Origin: Nepenthes gracilis
Taxonomy: Eukaryota > Streptophyta > Magnoliopsida > Caryophyllales > Nepenthaceae
DNA: 64,000 nucleotides
Assembly: GCA_033239525.1 (NCBI GenBank)
Contig: BSYO01000022.1
Span: 15,076,923 to 15,140,922 of the forward strand
Direction: 5' to 3'
The stretch's first letter is position 1; each line of letters begins with the position of its first letter. Shown piece by piece: positions 9,676 through 21,043 of the stretch. The notes below the pieces were generated by a model. It made no database searches. It worked only from the letters and a program-made list of their open reading frames with translations, and was not told the origin of the DNA. A program made the translations under genes and the position numbers.

Positions 9676-11882
9676 TATTATTACTTTCATTATTAGTCAT
9701 GGATATTGTGTACCCTAGGTATGTTATTTGGGTTGATGGGTTGGAGTTAGTAGTGGATTTGGTCTTATTAGACATGCATAATTTTGATATAATTTTAGGT
9801 ATAGATTGGCTAGTTAGTTATCAAGTTAGCGTAGATTATTTTTACAAGAGGGTATATTTTATAATTTTGAAATGTGAACCTTTTTATTTTTAAGGAGTAA
9901 TACATGAACAATTCCCGTACATGATTTTGACATTGCATGCTCATCATTTGATGGAAAATGGATGTCAAGCCTATTTAGCTTACGCGAGTATTATTGGGGG
10001 TCATAATATTCCAGCAAGGGACATACCAGTGGTATGTGAGTTTGAATATATTTTTTTAAAAGATTTACCAGGACTACTATTGAACCGAGAGATTGAGTTT
10101 GAAATTGAGATGATATTTGGAGCAGAACTAATATCGAAGACTCCCTACAGAATGGCACCATCGGAGCTCAAGGAATGAATCAACAATTGTAAAAGTTGTT
10201 GGAGAAGGGTTTTATCTGACCAAATGTGTCTCCATGCAGTGCTACGATATTGATTTTGAAGAAGAAGAATTGGTCTATGCGGTTGTGTATAGACTATTGG
10301 AAGTTGAACAAGTTTACCATCAAGGATAAGTAATTGTTACTGAGAATCGATGATTTGTTTGATCAATTACAAGAAGCCTAAGTGTTTTCAAATATTGATT
10401 TTCATTCGGATTATCATCAATTGAAGATTAAGAAGGAAAATATGGTGAAGACGACTTTCCGAATGAGGTATAGGCATTATGAGTTTTTAGTTTTGCCTTT
10501 TAGTTTAACTAATGCCTTTATAGCTTTTGTAGATTTGATAAATCAGGTGTTTTAACCCTATCTTGACAAATTTATGGTGTTGTTCATCATTCACATCTTA
10601 ATATACTCGAGAAGTTATGATGAGTACGAGATATACCTGAGGATTGTACTCCAAATGTTTTGAGAAAGGAGTTTATATGCTAAGTTAAAGAAATATAAAT
10701 TTTGACTTGAAGAAGTCATATTTTTGGGTCATGTCATCTTGAAAGGAGGTGTTTCAATTGATCCCAAGAAAGTTAAAGTAATGATTTATTGGAGTCGACC
10801 AGCAACGATGACTAAAGTTAGGTGCTTTTTGGGAATGATAAGCTATTATCAAAAATTTGTAAAGAATTTCTCTAGGATTGTCATGCCGTTAACTTGATTG
10901 ATGTGGAAGGAATTCAAACTCAATTGAATGGAGAAATGTGAAAAGAGTTTCCAAGAATTAAAGAACCATCTAACGACCGTCCCGATTTAACGATTCCCAA
11001 AGGATTTAGAGGATTTGTGGTTTATTGTGATGTGTTAACGACTGTACTTGGGTGTGTTTTGATGCAATATGGAAAAATAATTACATATGAATCAAGACAA
11101 TTAAAGACACATGAAAGAAATTATCCAATACATGATTTAGAATTAACAGCACTGATCTTTGCACTAAAGATTTAGAGATACTATCTTTATAGAGAGAAAT
11201 TTTTGGTATGTTTGGATCACAAGAGTTTCAAGTATTTATTCTCTAAAAAAAATTAAATATAAGATAGAAGAGATAGATAAATTTCTTAAAAAATTATGAT
11301 TGTGAGATTCAGTATCAATCGAGAGAGGCTAATGTTGTGGCGGATAAGTTAACTCATCAAATGACAAACTTGTAACTCATTTGAGGATCAAGGAGATCGA
11401 GTACAACTGGAGATTTTAGAAAGAATTAAGAAAGCTCAAAGAACGATCCATTCTTGATAGATATTGTTGAAAATTTGAACAGTGATTTTAGAGTGGATTT
11501 CAATATAAGGGCCAATGGAGTTTTAAAATTTCAAGATCGGATATGTGTGTTGGATATTGAGGAATTGAAAGAGAAAATCGTGAATAAAGCTCATCGTTCA
11601 AAGTACACTATCAACTTGGGAGTTAATAAGATGTATCAATATTTGAAGAAAATATTTTGGTGGCAAAATATGAAAAGAGAAATTGTGAGTTATGTGGGAA
11701 GATATTTGATATGTCATAATTGAAGGTTGAGCACAAGAAGTAGTCTGGCTTATTTCAGCATAATGCCAACTCCCAATTGGAAATTGGAAGATGTAATAAT
11801 AGATTTTGTAATAGGACTGCCAAAGATACTAAGGAATCATAATATTGTTTGGGCGATTATGGATTAGCTCCCTAAGTTAACC
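9676..11882 (+). pseudogene. Second Gypsy: PR, RT, RNase H, integrase start
   Basis: It starts abruptly in protease (DMHNFDIILGIDWLVSY, about 9770-9820) and lacks gag. The RT opens near 10140 with TPYRMAPSELKE. FSNIDFHSDYHQLKI-like sequence is at about 10390. The catalytic box near 10580-10595 reads FIIHIL instead of FIDDIL, so both Asp are lost. RNase H follows (about 11000-11360, ending in YQSREANVVADKL), then the integrase zinc region (KAHRSKYTINLGVNKMYQYL..FWWQNMKREIVSYV) and the start of the core (VIIDFVIGLP). The frame is cut at 11882 by the inserted 8.2-kb element and resumes at 20035. Confidence 0.87.
11878..11882. repeat. Target site duplication TAACC, left copy
   Basis: TAACC is repeated exactly at 20035-20039, on the other side of the nested element. 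Confidence 0.93.
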
Positions 11883-12068
11883 TGTAATATTTCGGATCTC
11901 ATTTGGATTATTTTAATATTAATTGTAATTTTTGGGTATTTCGGACGTGGTAAAAATAAATTATAATATCGTAAAATTTTTGGGAACGATCGGAGGTGCG
12001 GAGTGGTGCCCGGGGTGCACCCGTAATGTTGTTCGGAGGCCGAGTTGGACTTAAAAATAAAAGAAAGT

Positions 12069-12094
12069 TATATATATATATATATATATATATA
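12069..12094. repeat. (TA)n microsatellite in LTR
   Basis: It has about 13 TA units. The right LTR has a much shorter run at about 17699-17711, so the tract length changed after insertion. It lies where other LTRs here have a TATA box and may serve as one. Confidence 0.85.
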
Positions 12095-13077
12095 AAAAGT
12101 AATAATAATAATAATAATATAAAAGTTAAAAGAAAAAGTAAAAGAAAGGAAAAAGAAAAAGAAAGAAAAAGAGAAAGGGGAGAAAAAGGAGTCGGGAGAG
12201 AGAAGGGAAAGAGGGCGGCTAGGGTTGCGCGAGGAAGAAGAAGAGAAGGGAGGAGGAAGCGGCGGTGGCGATGGCGACGGAGGAGATCAATGGGGAATCG
12301 GCGGCGTGCGGTGGTTGTGGGGAGGTTGCGATTGTCGTGGGCGAGGCCGCTGCGGTGGTGGATTGAGGCGGCGGCGTTGGGGGAGGAAATCGGTGTCGGG
12401 TGAGCCGACGGCAGCCGTTCGGGGTGGTGGCGGCGACATTGGTGGTCGCGGTGGTGTGCGGTGCTCGTGGGCTGAGGCTGCGGTGGCGTGGTGCGAAGAA
12501 GAGAAATTGTTCGATGGGAGAGAAGGCGGCGAGAAGTTGCAGCGAGGAGAGAAACGGCAGCGGCTTCGGCATCGACACGGCTGGGTGAGGCGGAGGAGGC
12601 CGGCAACGGCCACGTGAGGTGGCGAGGTGGTCGATCGACGGCAGCGGAGCGGATGGCAGCGGCCGGCAGAGGCCGTGCACGGTGGAGAGAGGAAGGGCGC
12701 GCGGAGGAGAGAGAGAGGACGCGGCAGAGGAGAGAGAAAGGCTCGATTAGAGTGCTTGAGACATCCTTTTTTTGATCTGCAGTATGATGTTATGGCAAGT
12801 ATCCTCTAGCCCTATTCTTGATCGATTTAATTTCGATGTATTTTGACTACTATGGGAGATTTTACTAACATGCATGTATTTTTAAATACCCTCGATTTAT
12901 CAATTGTGTACATGCATGTATGTTTTATCGGTTGTGCGGTGGTTTTGTCTTGGTATTTGTGATTTGGAGGGATTTTGGACACCCGGACGATATATATGTA
13001 CATTTGTGTATCCGTATATTGTGGAACCATGAACTAGGCCTTGCACTAACCAGGCACGCTGCCGGGGGTGGGATCAC

Positions 13078-13238
13078 TACGGGACCATGGTGGTCCGAGA
13101 CCCTAGGGGTCGATTTGTGATCCGAGGCATTGGCTATTTGTGGCGCCGCTCCCAACGGGGAGGCTGTCCCGACGGGGACGTATATGATTGGCTACTTCCG
13201 CCGTAAGGAAGGTTGTGGCTACTTCCGCCGTAAGGAAG
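13078..13238 (+). other. Series of six adjacent hairpins in LTR
   Basis: In order the strand reads GGACCATGGTGGTCC, GACCCTAGGGGTC, CTCCCAACGGGGAG, GTCCCGACGGGGAC, then CTTCCGCCGTAAGGAAG twice. Each is a short perfect or near-perfect stem and loop. The last two sit in a 27-bp tandem repeat. The same series is in the other LTR at 18698-18858. Confidence 0.75.
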
Positions 13239-14419
13239 ATATTTATAGCTGACCTGCCCCACTGTGTATTTAATTGAGAACCATCGTAAGGAATTGACGG
13301 AAAACTAATATATTCGGACGTCCTAATATATAACTAAAACTTGAGGTTGCACCCAAAGCCGCGGGTGATAAAACATAGTGAGCAAGTTCCTAATCTATTG
13401 GAGACAGAGTACATGGATGGCCTTGACCTACTGGCCTAATTCGTAGCCGATATAGCCGTGGTTACCGGACGAGGGTAACCCTTCCTCAAGTTGGTATCAT
13501 TGATCTTTGGTTCTCCGATTTCGTGCATGCTTTGTATTTCTGCACGTATTTGGGTATACTGCGATTTGAGATACGTGGTTTGGCCCGTGGATGGGCGATA
13601 GGAATGTCTCGTACGTGCTAATGTGATAAATCCGGAACGTGTTTTTGATTTATGTTTTAGTTTCGGCGGTCTTCTCTTGATTTCTACATTATGAGTTTTA
13701 GATCCGGACGACGGTATGTGTCCCACGCGGATGTGGTGACGGTCGCGATTATGTAATGTGACCTCGGATCATATGATATGATATCGTCTACGAGATTTTA
13801 CCGGATCGTGATTTATATGATTTTGTCCCGGAGGGACGAGTTATTACGGACGACGATTTAGTACGAGACATCTCCTCGGTTTTCACGGATTTCACGGACA
13901 TGGTGTTTTGTTTTACGTGATTTCTATGCGATATCCCTGCTTCTGATTTATGTGTACCGTTTTATACGATTCTTGATACTTGCTGAGTTCTAGGCTCACG
14001 TTTTCATGTTTTATCCCTTCAGACTAGTGGCATGGATGCGCTTACAGGAGCTCGGTCGTGATCGGGCTTGGATATTCCTTTTGGCGAGTGGAGATGTTAT
14101 ATTTGGTATATTTCTGGTCTCGAGGATATGGTATGGTTATTATTTATGGTCGGATGATGACCTTGATTATTGTTTGTAAAATATTGAAGTTATGGATGAG
14201 TTGTTGTAAATTGGATACCTCCCTTGCGATTATGGATAGCAGGTCATGTATTATTTGTCCGGATTCATATCAGATGAGATCTTGTACGGGTTTTATTTAT
14301 ATTGGGTCCTGCATGTGTTTGATTGTCACACCCGGGTTGGGTTATTATGTTTGATGGAAATATTATTATTGATTTTATTTTTGACCTGCGAATATTGTGC
14401 TCCCGGGCCGTGACAGTGG

Positions 14420-14430
14420 TGGTATCAGAG
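14420..14430 (+). other. Primer binding site of nested element
   Basis: TGGTATCAGAG, matching plant initiator tRNA-Met, starts five bases after the left LTR end. This sets the plus orientation. Confidence 0.92.
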
Positions 14431-17400
14431 AAAAGATCGCATGGAGAGGTGATTTTGGGTCATCTTGGGCAAGAAATTAATTAAATATCTGGCGTGATAA
14501 GTGTAGCATTTGGTAATGAATGGAAGTTTGAGTTGTAAATGTTTGAGTTTGACTCGGGAAGTCGATTAATAGGCTATGATGAGTCACGCGAGCGATGTTT
14601 TGAGTGTTTCTGTTCAGCAGCTAGATGAGAATTTGGTTTCTTTGTGAAGGATTGTTTGTTGTAGGCAAGATGGAGAGTCCTTCGAATGATTAAATGTGAG
14701 CCGATTTGAAAAATTTTGGGATGTTTAATCTCAATTAAGGCTTAAATTGAACTTCAAAAAGTAGAGGAGGTGTTTGAGGTTTTTGATAGTTCAAATGAAG
14801 TTTGGTCTATTGCCCGTAAGTTGGAGAGTGAGGCAAGCTAGTGGTGGGCTTCTCAGTGCCGTATTCCACTTCTTGAGATGTTTTTGTGGAGGCAATTGTG
14901 GGAGTCACTCTCTGTTTGGCATTCGCGATAGTAAGGAAGGTGAATTTAGTTGGTGAAGGCACAGATTAAGTTTGTGACCTTTGAGATTGTATGTAAATGT
15001 TGTATGTTTTTCTAATTTTTAGAGCGAGCTTTGATGAAGTTTATTCCTGATGGGTAAACCTTTGATCTGTTAAATTATAGACTCCAGTGTTCGATTTGGG
15101 TTTGTAGATATGAATGATTGGTTGATCTAATTTTTATTTGATGAACCGGACTTTAATGTGATATTGGGGGTGATTTGGTTGGCAAGTCACCACATCATTG
15201 TAAATGATTTCAGTAAGAATATTCTGATTTACAATTTGGGCTGTGAATTTTAATATGAGGAAGAGTTGATCGATAGGTGATGAAATTTGTATCATTGTGC
15301 CTGCAAGTTAATTGATGAAAATGTGTGTCGAGTTTATTTGGCATATATGGCCACATTTGGGAGTCATTATGTGATCATAAAAAGTTTTCTGGTTGTATGG
15401 TAATTCGAGGCTGTTTCTTAGATGAGAAGATTAGCTTGAATTGTCTTTTAGTCGGTAGTTGAGGTTATTGCTAAGGTTGTGTCTGGAGTGACATCGATTT
15501 CGAGGACCTCGTATAGAGTCAATGAGGCATTGGTCGAGTGCCTTGCCGTGGGTGTTAAATGCTTTTGGGATAAGCATGATGAATCTATGGGGTTATCTAT
15601 GAATTATTAAAATTTAATTCGTTTGGGAAATGAATTATTTGATAAGCGAATGTTAGAAATTGGTAGGTGATTTGTTTGGTCAATGGTTGGTACTCGATGT
15701 TTTCTAAATCGATATGTACTTGGAGTATTGTCAATTAAGGATATCAGGGGAATATACCTGAGGTTGCCTTCAAGGTGAAGGTGCGGCTGTTGTGAGCTTC
15801 GGTGATATTTTTGGGTTAGTGATTTTGTTGGCATCTTTTGTAGGTCATATGAATCTTATGATCTTTTGGCCGTATTTTGGTCTATTTATGATGGCTTCAT
15901 TAATGATACTTTGATTTCTTCGAGGAATTTATGTGAGGCATGAGTTCCGTCTGAGGACTGTGTCATAGCTGCGAAGGGTAGTTTATGGTTTGTCCGATTG
16001 AGGAAATGCGAGTTTGGTTAGAAGTAGTGTTGTTTTGGGTATATTGTTTCTTAGATGGCATGCTTGTATATTTGCAGAAGATTGAAGCGGTGGCCGGTTA
16101 GGGAAGGACCATCGTTTGTTGCGAAGATGCGCGATTTCTTAGATCTAGTTGAATTTATTAAGCGATTTGATGATGATTCCTTGAGAATTGTTGCGTCTGT
16201 GGGACGTTTGGCTTTGAAACGATCGGTGTTTATTGGAATAGTAATTGTAATGAGAGCTTTCTAGAAATGAATAGCAGATTACCGACAATGTCAATTTGGT
16301 CGATCCCGGATGGATCTAGTTAATCTTTGGTAGGTTGTGATGCTCCTGGGGAAGATTTGAGGTTGTGTTTTGATGCAGCGTTTTCGGGTGATTGCCTATG
16401 AGTTGCGGCGGTTGAATGTTTTAATCAAAATTACTCTACTTATGGCTTGGAGTTAGCACTTGGGGTATTTGCTTTGAGTGATGTATTTGGATGGAAAGTT
16501 GGTTCATCGGTATGCTAATGAGATAACGAGGATGTATGATATTTTAGTTTTGAGGTTTCGATTGTGATCAGATGTACCGAATTTCGAGGTAGGCTCGTAT
16601 GAGAAATTGAACTCCTATTCGAAATTTGTTATAGCGATAATTCGCAGTCAGGTGATCAATCCGAATAGTGTAGTAGAAGCATGTGGGTCCGTAGCCTTTG
16701 GTTGTGAGATTCGATTTGGATCCTTAGATAGAGAATTGGATTTGAATGTCGGTTTGAGGACTTTGATTTGGTGGTGGTTTTTGTTGAGTCCAGTGATGTT
16801 GGAGAAGTAGCAGCTTTGATTTGATCGGTCTGAAATCTCATGGATAAGCTGATAAAGTTGGCTCTTTGCTTGCTGATCAGAAAGTCATCCTTGAGTTTGG
16901 TCGTCGACAAATTATCGTGATGAGAATGTTGCAAGGTATACTAATTTTGAGGCATTGATTGCGATTGGAAGCAGAATGATTGATCGAGTTGCGCAGCGGA
17001 ATCGTGTGGATTCACGGTTATCGATTACAAGAATTAATTCGAGAATTGAAGTAAGAGATCAGATTTGTAGCTTGAGTGGATGATCGAGAAGAGTGGTTAG
17101 ATGTTTCTGAAAGCATCTTGAAGAGAAGAGTTTCAAGTTTCGAGGGCAAGTGCTGGATTGAGGTTGAGGTTCGATTGGACTTTTGAGGTTTTGCAATGAA
17201 TTGGAGAAGTTGCCAGCAGATTGGCGTTATTCCGAGTTTGGCAGATCGTGATGATGTGTTTGGTGTATGCATGTTGACAGAAATATGGGTTGATTATTGG
17301 CATGTGATCAAGTGTGAATTGTTGCTGTTTCCGAGAAGCTATTTTATGTTGAGAATTTGATTCTGATATTGGGATAGAAAAATCAGGTGCTGATGATCAG

Positions 17401-17490
17401 ATTTTTGGAGGAATATTTTGATCGAGGTAAAGTTTAAAAGAATTGTTCTTATTTTGTTTAAGGATTGATATGCGTAAATTTCGAGGACGA
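14431..17490 (+). pseudogene. Degenerate gag-pol of nested element
   Basis: Fragments in changing frames can be followed. A gag piece reads RKLESEAS*WWA near 14815. The protease is FNVILGVIWLASHH at about 15150. A pre-RT SRTSYRVNEALVE lies at about 15500. RT follows from 15700, with a catalytic box reading FINDTLISS near 15890-15920 (one Asp changed to Asn) and LRKCEFG near 16005. Then come VAKMRDFLDLVEF (about 16100) and RNase H around 16280-16520 (SIPDGSS, YGLELALGVFALS). I could not find convincing integrase after 16600. It makes no functional protein. Confidence 0.75.
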
Positions 17491-17512
17491 AATTTTTAAG
17501 AGGAGGGGAGAA
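17491..17512 (+). other. Polypurine tract of nested element
   Basis: AGAGGAGGGGAGAA directly precedes the right LTR. Before it is TTTCGAGGACGAAATTTTTAAG, here cut to its core TCGAGGACGAAAT, the sequence that typically ends the internal region of Tekay/Del elements. Confidence 0.85.
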
Positions 17513-20034
17513 TGTAATATTTCGGATCTCATTTGGATTATTTTAATATTAATTATAATTTTTGGGTATTTCGGACATGGTAAAAATAAATTATAATATC
17601 GTAAAATTTTTGGGAATGATCGGAGGTGCGGAGTGGTGCCCGGGGTACACCCGTAATGTTGTTCGAAGGCCGAGTTGGACTTAAAAATAAAAGAAAGTTA
17701 TATATATATATAATAAAAGTAATAACAATAATAATAATATAAAAGTTAAAAGAAAAAGTAAAAGAAAGGAAAAAGAAAAAGAAAGAAAAAGAGAAACGGG
17801 GAGAAAGGAGTCGGGGAGAGAGAAGGGAAAGAGGGGCGGCTAGGGTTGCACGAGGAAGAAGAAGAGAAGGGAGGAGGAAGCGGCGGTGGCGATGGCGACG
17901 GAGGAGATCAATGGGGAATCGGCGGCGTGCGGTGGTTGTGGGGAGGTTGCGATTGTCGTGGGCGAGGCCGCTGCGGTGGTGGATTGAGGCGGCGGCGTTG
18001 GGGGAGGAAATCGGTGTCGGGTGAGCCGACGGCAGCCGTTCGGGGTGGTGGCGGCGACATTGGTGGTCGCGGTGGTGTGCGGTGCTCGTGGGCTGAGGCT
18101 GCGGTGGCGTGGTGCGAAGAAGAGAAATTGTTCGATGGGAGAGAAGGCGGCGAAGTTGCGGCGAGAGAAAGCAGCGGCTTCGGCATCGACACGGCTGGGT
18201 GAGGCGGAGGAGGCCGGCAACGGCCACGTGAGGTGGCGAGGTGGTCGATCGACGGCAGCGGAGCGGATGGCAGCGGCCGGCAGAGGCCGTGCACGGTGGA
18301 GAGAGGAAGGGCGCGCGGAGGAGAGAGAGAGGACGCGGCAGAGGAGAGAGAAAGGCTCGATTAGAGTGCTTCGAGACATCCTTTTTTCAGATCTGCAGAG
18401 TATGATGTTATGGCAAGTATCCTCTAGCCCTATTCTTGGTCTGATTTAATTTCTGATGTATTTTGACTACTATGGGAGATTTTACTAACATGCATGTATT
18501 TTTAAATACCCTCAATTTATCAATTGTGTACATGCATGTATGTTTTATCGGTTGTGCGGTGGTTTTGTACTGGTATTTGTGATTTGGAGGGATTTTGGAC
18601 ACCCAGACGATATATATGTACATTTGTGTATCCGTATATTGTGGAACCATGAACCAGGCCTTGCACTAACCAGGCACGCTGCCGGGGGTGGGATCACTAC
18701 GGGACCATGGTGGTCCGAGACCCTAGGGGTCGATTTGTGATCCGAGGCATTGGCTATTTGTGGCGCCGCTCCCAACGGGGAGGCTGTCCCGACGGGGACG
18801 TATATGATTGGCTACTTCCGCCGTAAGGAAGGTTGTGGCTACTTCCGCCGTAAGGAAGATATTTATAGCTGACCTGCCCCACTGTGTATTTAATTGAGAA
18901 CCATCGTAAGGAATTGACGGAAAACTAATATATTCGGACGTCCTAATATATAACTAAAACTTGAGGTTGCACCCAAAGCCGCGGGTGATAAAACATAGTG
19001 AGCAAGTTCCTAATCTATTGGAGACAGAGTACATGGATGGCCTTGACCTACTGGCCTAATTCGTAGCCGATATAGCCGTGGTTATCGGACGAGGGTAACC
19101 CTTCCTCAAGTTGGTATCATTGATCTTTGGTTCTCCGATTTTGTACATGCTTTGCATTTCTGCACGTATTTGGGTGTCTGCGATTTGAGATACGTGGTTT
19201 GGCCCGTGGATGGGCGATAGGAATGTCTCGTACGTGCTAATGTGATAAACCCGGAACGTGTTTTTGATTTATGTTTTAGTTCCGGCGGTCTTCTCTTGAT
19301 TTCTGCATTATGAGTTTTAGATCCGGACGACGGTATGTGTCCCACATGGATGTGGTGACGGTCGCGATTATGTAATGTGACCTTGGATCATATGATATGA
19401 TATCGTCTACGAGATTTTACCGGATCGTGATTTATATGATTTTGTCCCGGAGGGACGAGTTATTACGGACGACGATTTAGTACGAGACATCTCCTCGGTT
19501 TTCACGGATTTCACGGACATGGTGTTTTGTTTTACGTGATTTCTATGCGATATCCCTGCTTCTGATTTATGTGTACCGTTTTATACGATTCTTGATACTT
19601 GCTGAGCTCTAGGCTCACGTTTTCATGTTTTATCCCTTCAGACTAGTGGCATGGATGCGCTTGCAAGAGCTCGGACGTGATCGGGCTTGGATATTCCTTT
19701 TGGCGAGTGGAGGTGTTATATTTGGTATATTTCTGGTCTCGAGGATATGGTATGGTTATTATTTATGGTCGGATGATGACCTTGATTATTGTTTGTAAAA
19801 TATTGAAGTTATGGATGAGTTGTTGTAAATTGGATACTTTCCTTGCGATTATGGATAGCAGGTCATGTATTATTTGTCCGGATTCATATCCGACGAGATC
19901 TTGTGCGGGTTTTATTTATATTGGGTCCTGCATGTGTTTGATTGTCACACCCGGGTTGGGTTATTATGTTTGATGGAAATATTATTATTGATTTTATTTT
20001 TGACCTGCGAATATTGTGTTCCCGGGCCGTGACA
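17513..20034 (+). repeat. 3' LTR of nested element
   Basis: It is 2522 bp and near-identical to 11883-14415. Differences include the shorter TA run, a small deletion near 18150 and scattered substitutions. It ends CCGTGACA at the TSD. Confidence 0.93.
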
Positions 20035-21030
20035 TAACCCATTTCATAACTGTTCGGATGATATTTTTAAGAGAATGACTGGCAAGATTGCATATTAATA
20101 AAGTGGTTAGATTACCCAGTGTGCCAGCTTCTATTGTGTCTAATCAAGACTCAAAATTTGTCTCAAAATTTTAAAAAATTTTATATCGAGAATTGTGAAC
20201 AAATATGAAATTTAGTACGGCCTACCATCCTTAAATAGATTGGCAATTGAAATAGATGATTCAGATTTTGGAGGACATATTAAGAGTTTTGATTCCAGAG
20301 ATAAAAGATAATTGGAATGATAATTTGTTAATAGTCAAATTTGCGTACAATAATAGCTATAAAGCAAGCATCGATATAGCCCCATTCGAGACTTTATATG
20401 GGAGAAAATATCATTCCCCAATCCTTTGAAAAGAGACCGAAAATAGGAGACTTTTGGGATCGAAAGTTATTCAAGAGATATTTGATAATATTCATTTGAT
20501 TCATGATCGATTGATGGTTGCTCAACGTCATCAAAGAACTATGCTGATCAGAGAAGATTGGAGTTGATTTTTGATATTGGAGATTGTGTATTTTTGAAGA
20601 TATTTCCATGAAAGAGAATTTTGAGATTTGTGGACAAAGGAAAATTAAAATCAAGGTTTATTGAACCATTTGTGATTTTAAAGAGGATTGGTGAAGTGGC
20701 CTATAAATTGACTCTACCCCCGAATTTGGTAGATGCTCATTACGTGTTCCATATGTCAATACTAAGGAAATATGTGTACAATCCGACGCACATTAATAAA
20801 TACAATCCATTGAGGATAATTTAAGATCTGACGTATAATGAGGAATTGGTTTAGATTTGGGAAGAAGGAATCAAGTGTTTCGAATGAAAGTAATTCCGTT
20901 GATTAAAATCTTATGGAAGAACCATTCTTATTAAGAAGCCACATGGGAAAGGGAAGACGATATCTGGGAGAAGTACTCGTATTTATTTCTTCAATAAGGT
21001 ATGTAAAATTTTGAGAACTAAATTTTTATT
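20035..21030 (+). pseudogene. Second Gypsy: integrase core and C-terminus
   Basis: It resumes the frame lost at 11882. It shows SIVSNQDSKFVSKF (family SDRDPRFTSKFW), MKFSTAYHP, LLIVKFAYNNSYKASIDIAPFETLYGRKYHSP (split here for length), then LKSRFIEPFVILKRIGEVAY and VFHMSILRKYVYNPTH. It ends in WEREDDIWEKYSYLFLQ, the chromodomain-bearing tail typical of Tekay/Del chromoviruses. Several stops are present (for example at 20429 and 20822). Together with 9676-11882 it is one interrupted pol. Confidence 0.88.
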
Positions 21031-21043
21031 AGAAGGGGAGAAA
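21031..21043 (+). other. Polypurine tract of second Gypsy
   Basis: AGAAGGGGAGAAA precedes the LTR, after a degenerate TGAGAACTAAATTTTTATT that matches the family's GAGGACGAAATTTTTAT pre-PPT sequence. Confidence 0.8.

Larger units (their letters stand above)
11883..14415 (+). repeat. 5' LTR of nested element
   Basis: It is 2533 bp. It holds a (TA)n run at about 12069-12094, an A/G tract (12120-12250), a GC-rich GGCGGC block (12250-12750) whose Arg/Pro-rich open frames are not genes, a hairpin series (about 13078-13238) and the terminal CCGGGCCGTGACA. The right LTR matches throughout. Confidence 0.93.
11883..20034 (+). mobile_element. Nested Gypsy-type element with 2.5-kb LTRs and dead pol
   Basis: LTRs at 11883-14415 and 17513-20034 (TGTAATATTTC...CCGTGACA) flank a short 3.1-kb internal region, bounded by TSD TAACC. 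A primer site follows the left LTR and a purine tract precedes the right one. By eye the LTRs differ at only about 2-3% of positions plus small indels, so this is the youngest insertion seen. Its gag-pol is riddled with stops and I see no integrase, so it must have been moved by proteins supplied in trans. It lies inside the integrase of the second Gypsy. Confidence 0.93.

Noticed and set aside
11908..12809. Several overlapping Arg-, Gly- or Pro-rich open frames, repeated at 17553-18449
   Set aside because: They lie in the GC-rich and A/G-rich part of both LTRs, on both strands at once, and have no domain. They are composition artefacts.
12827..14354. Short open frames repeated at 18408-19973
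   Set aside because: They are present in both LTRs, but only because the LTRs are duplicates. No motif, and they overlap the hairpin series.
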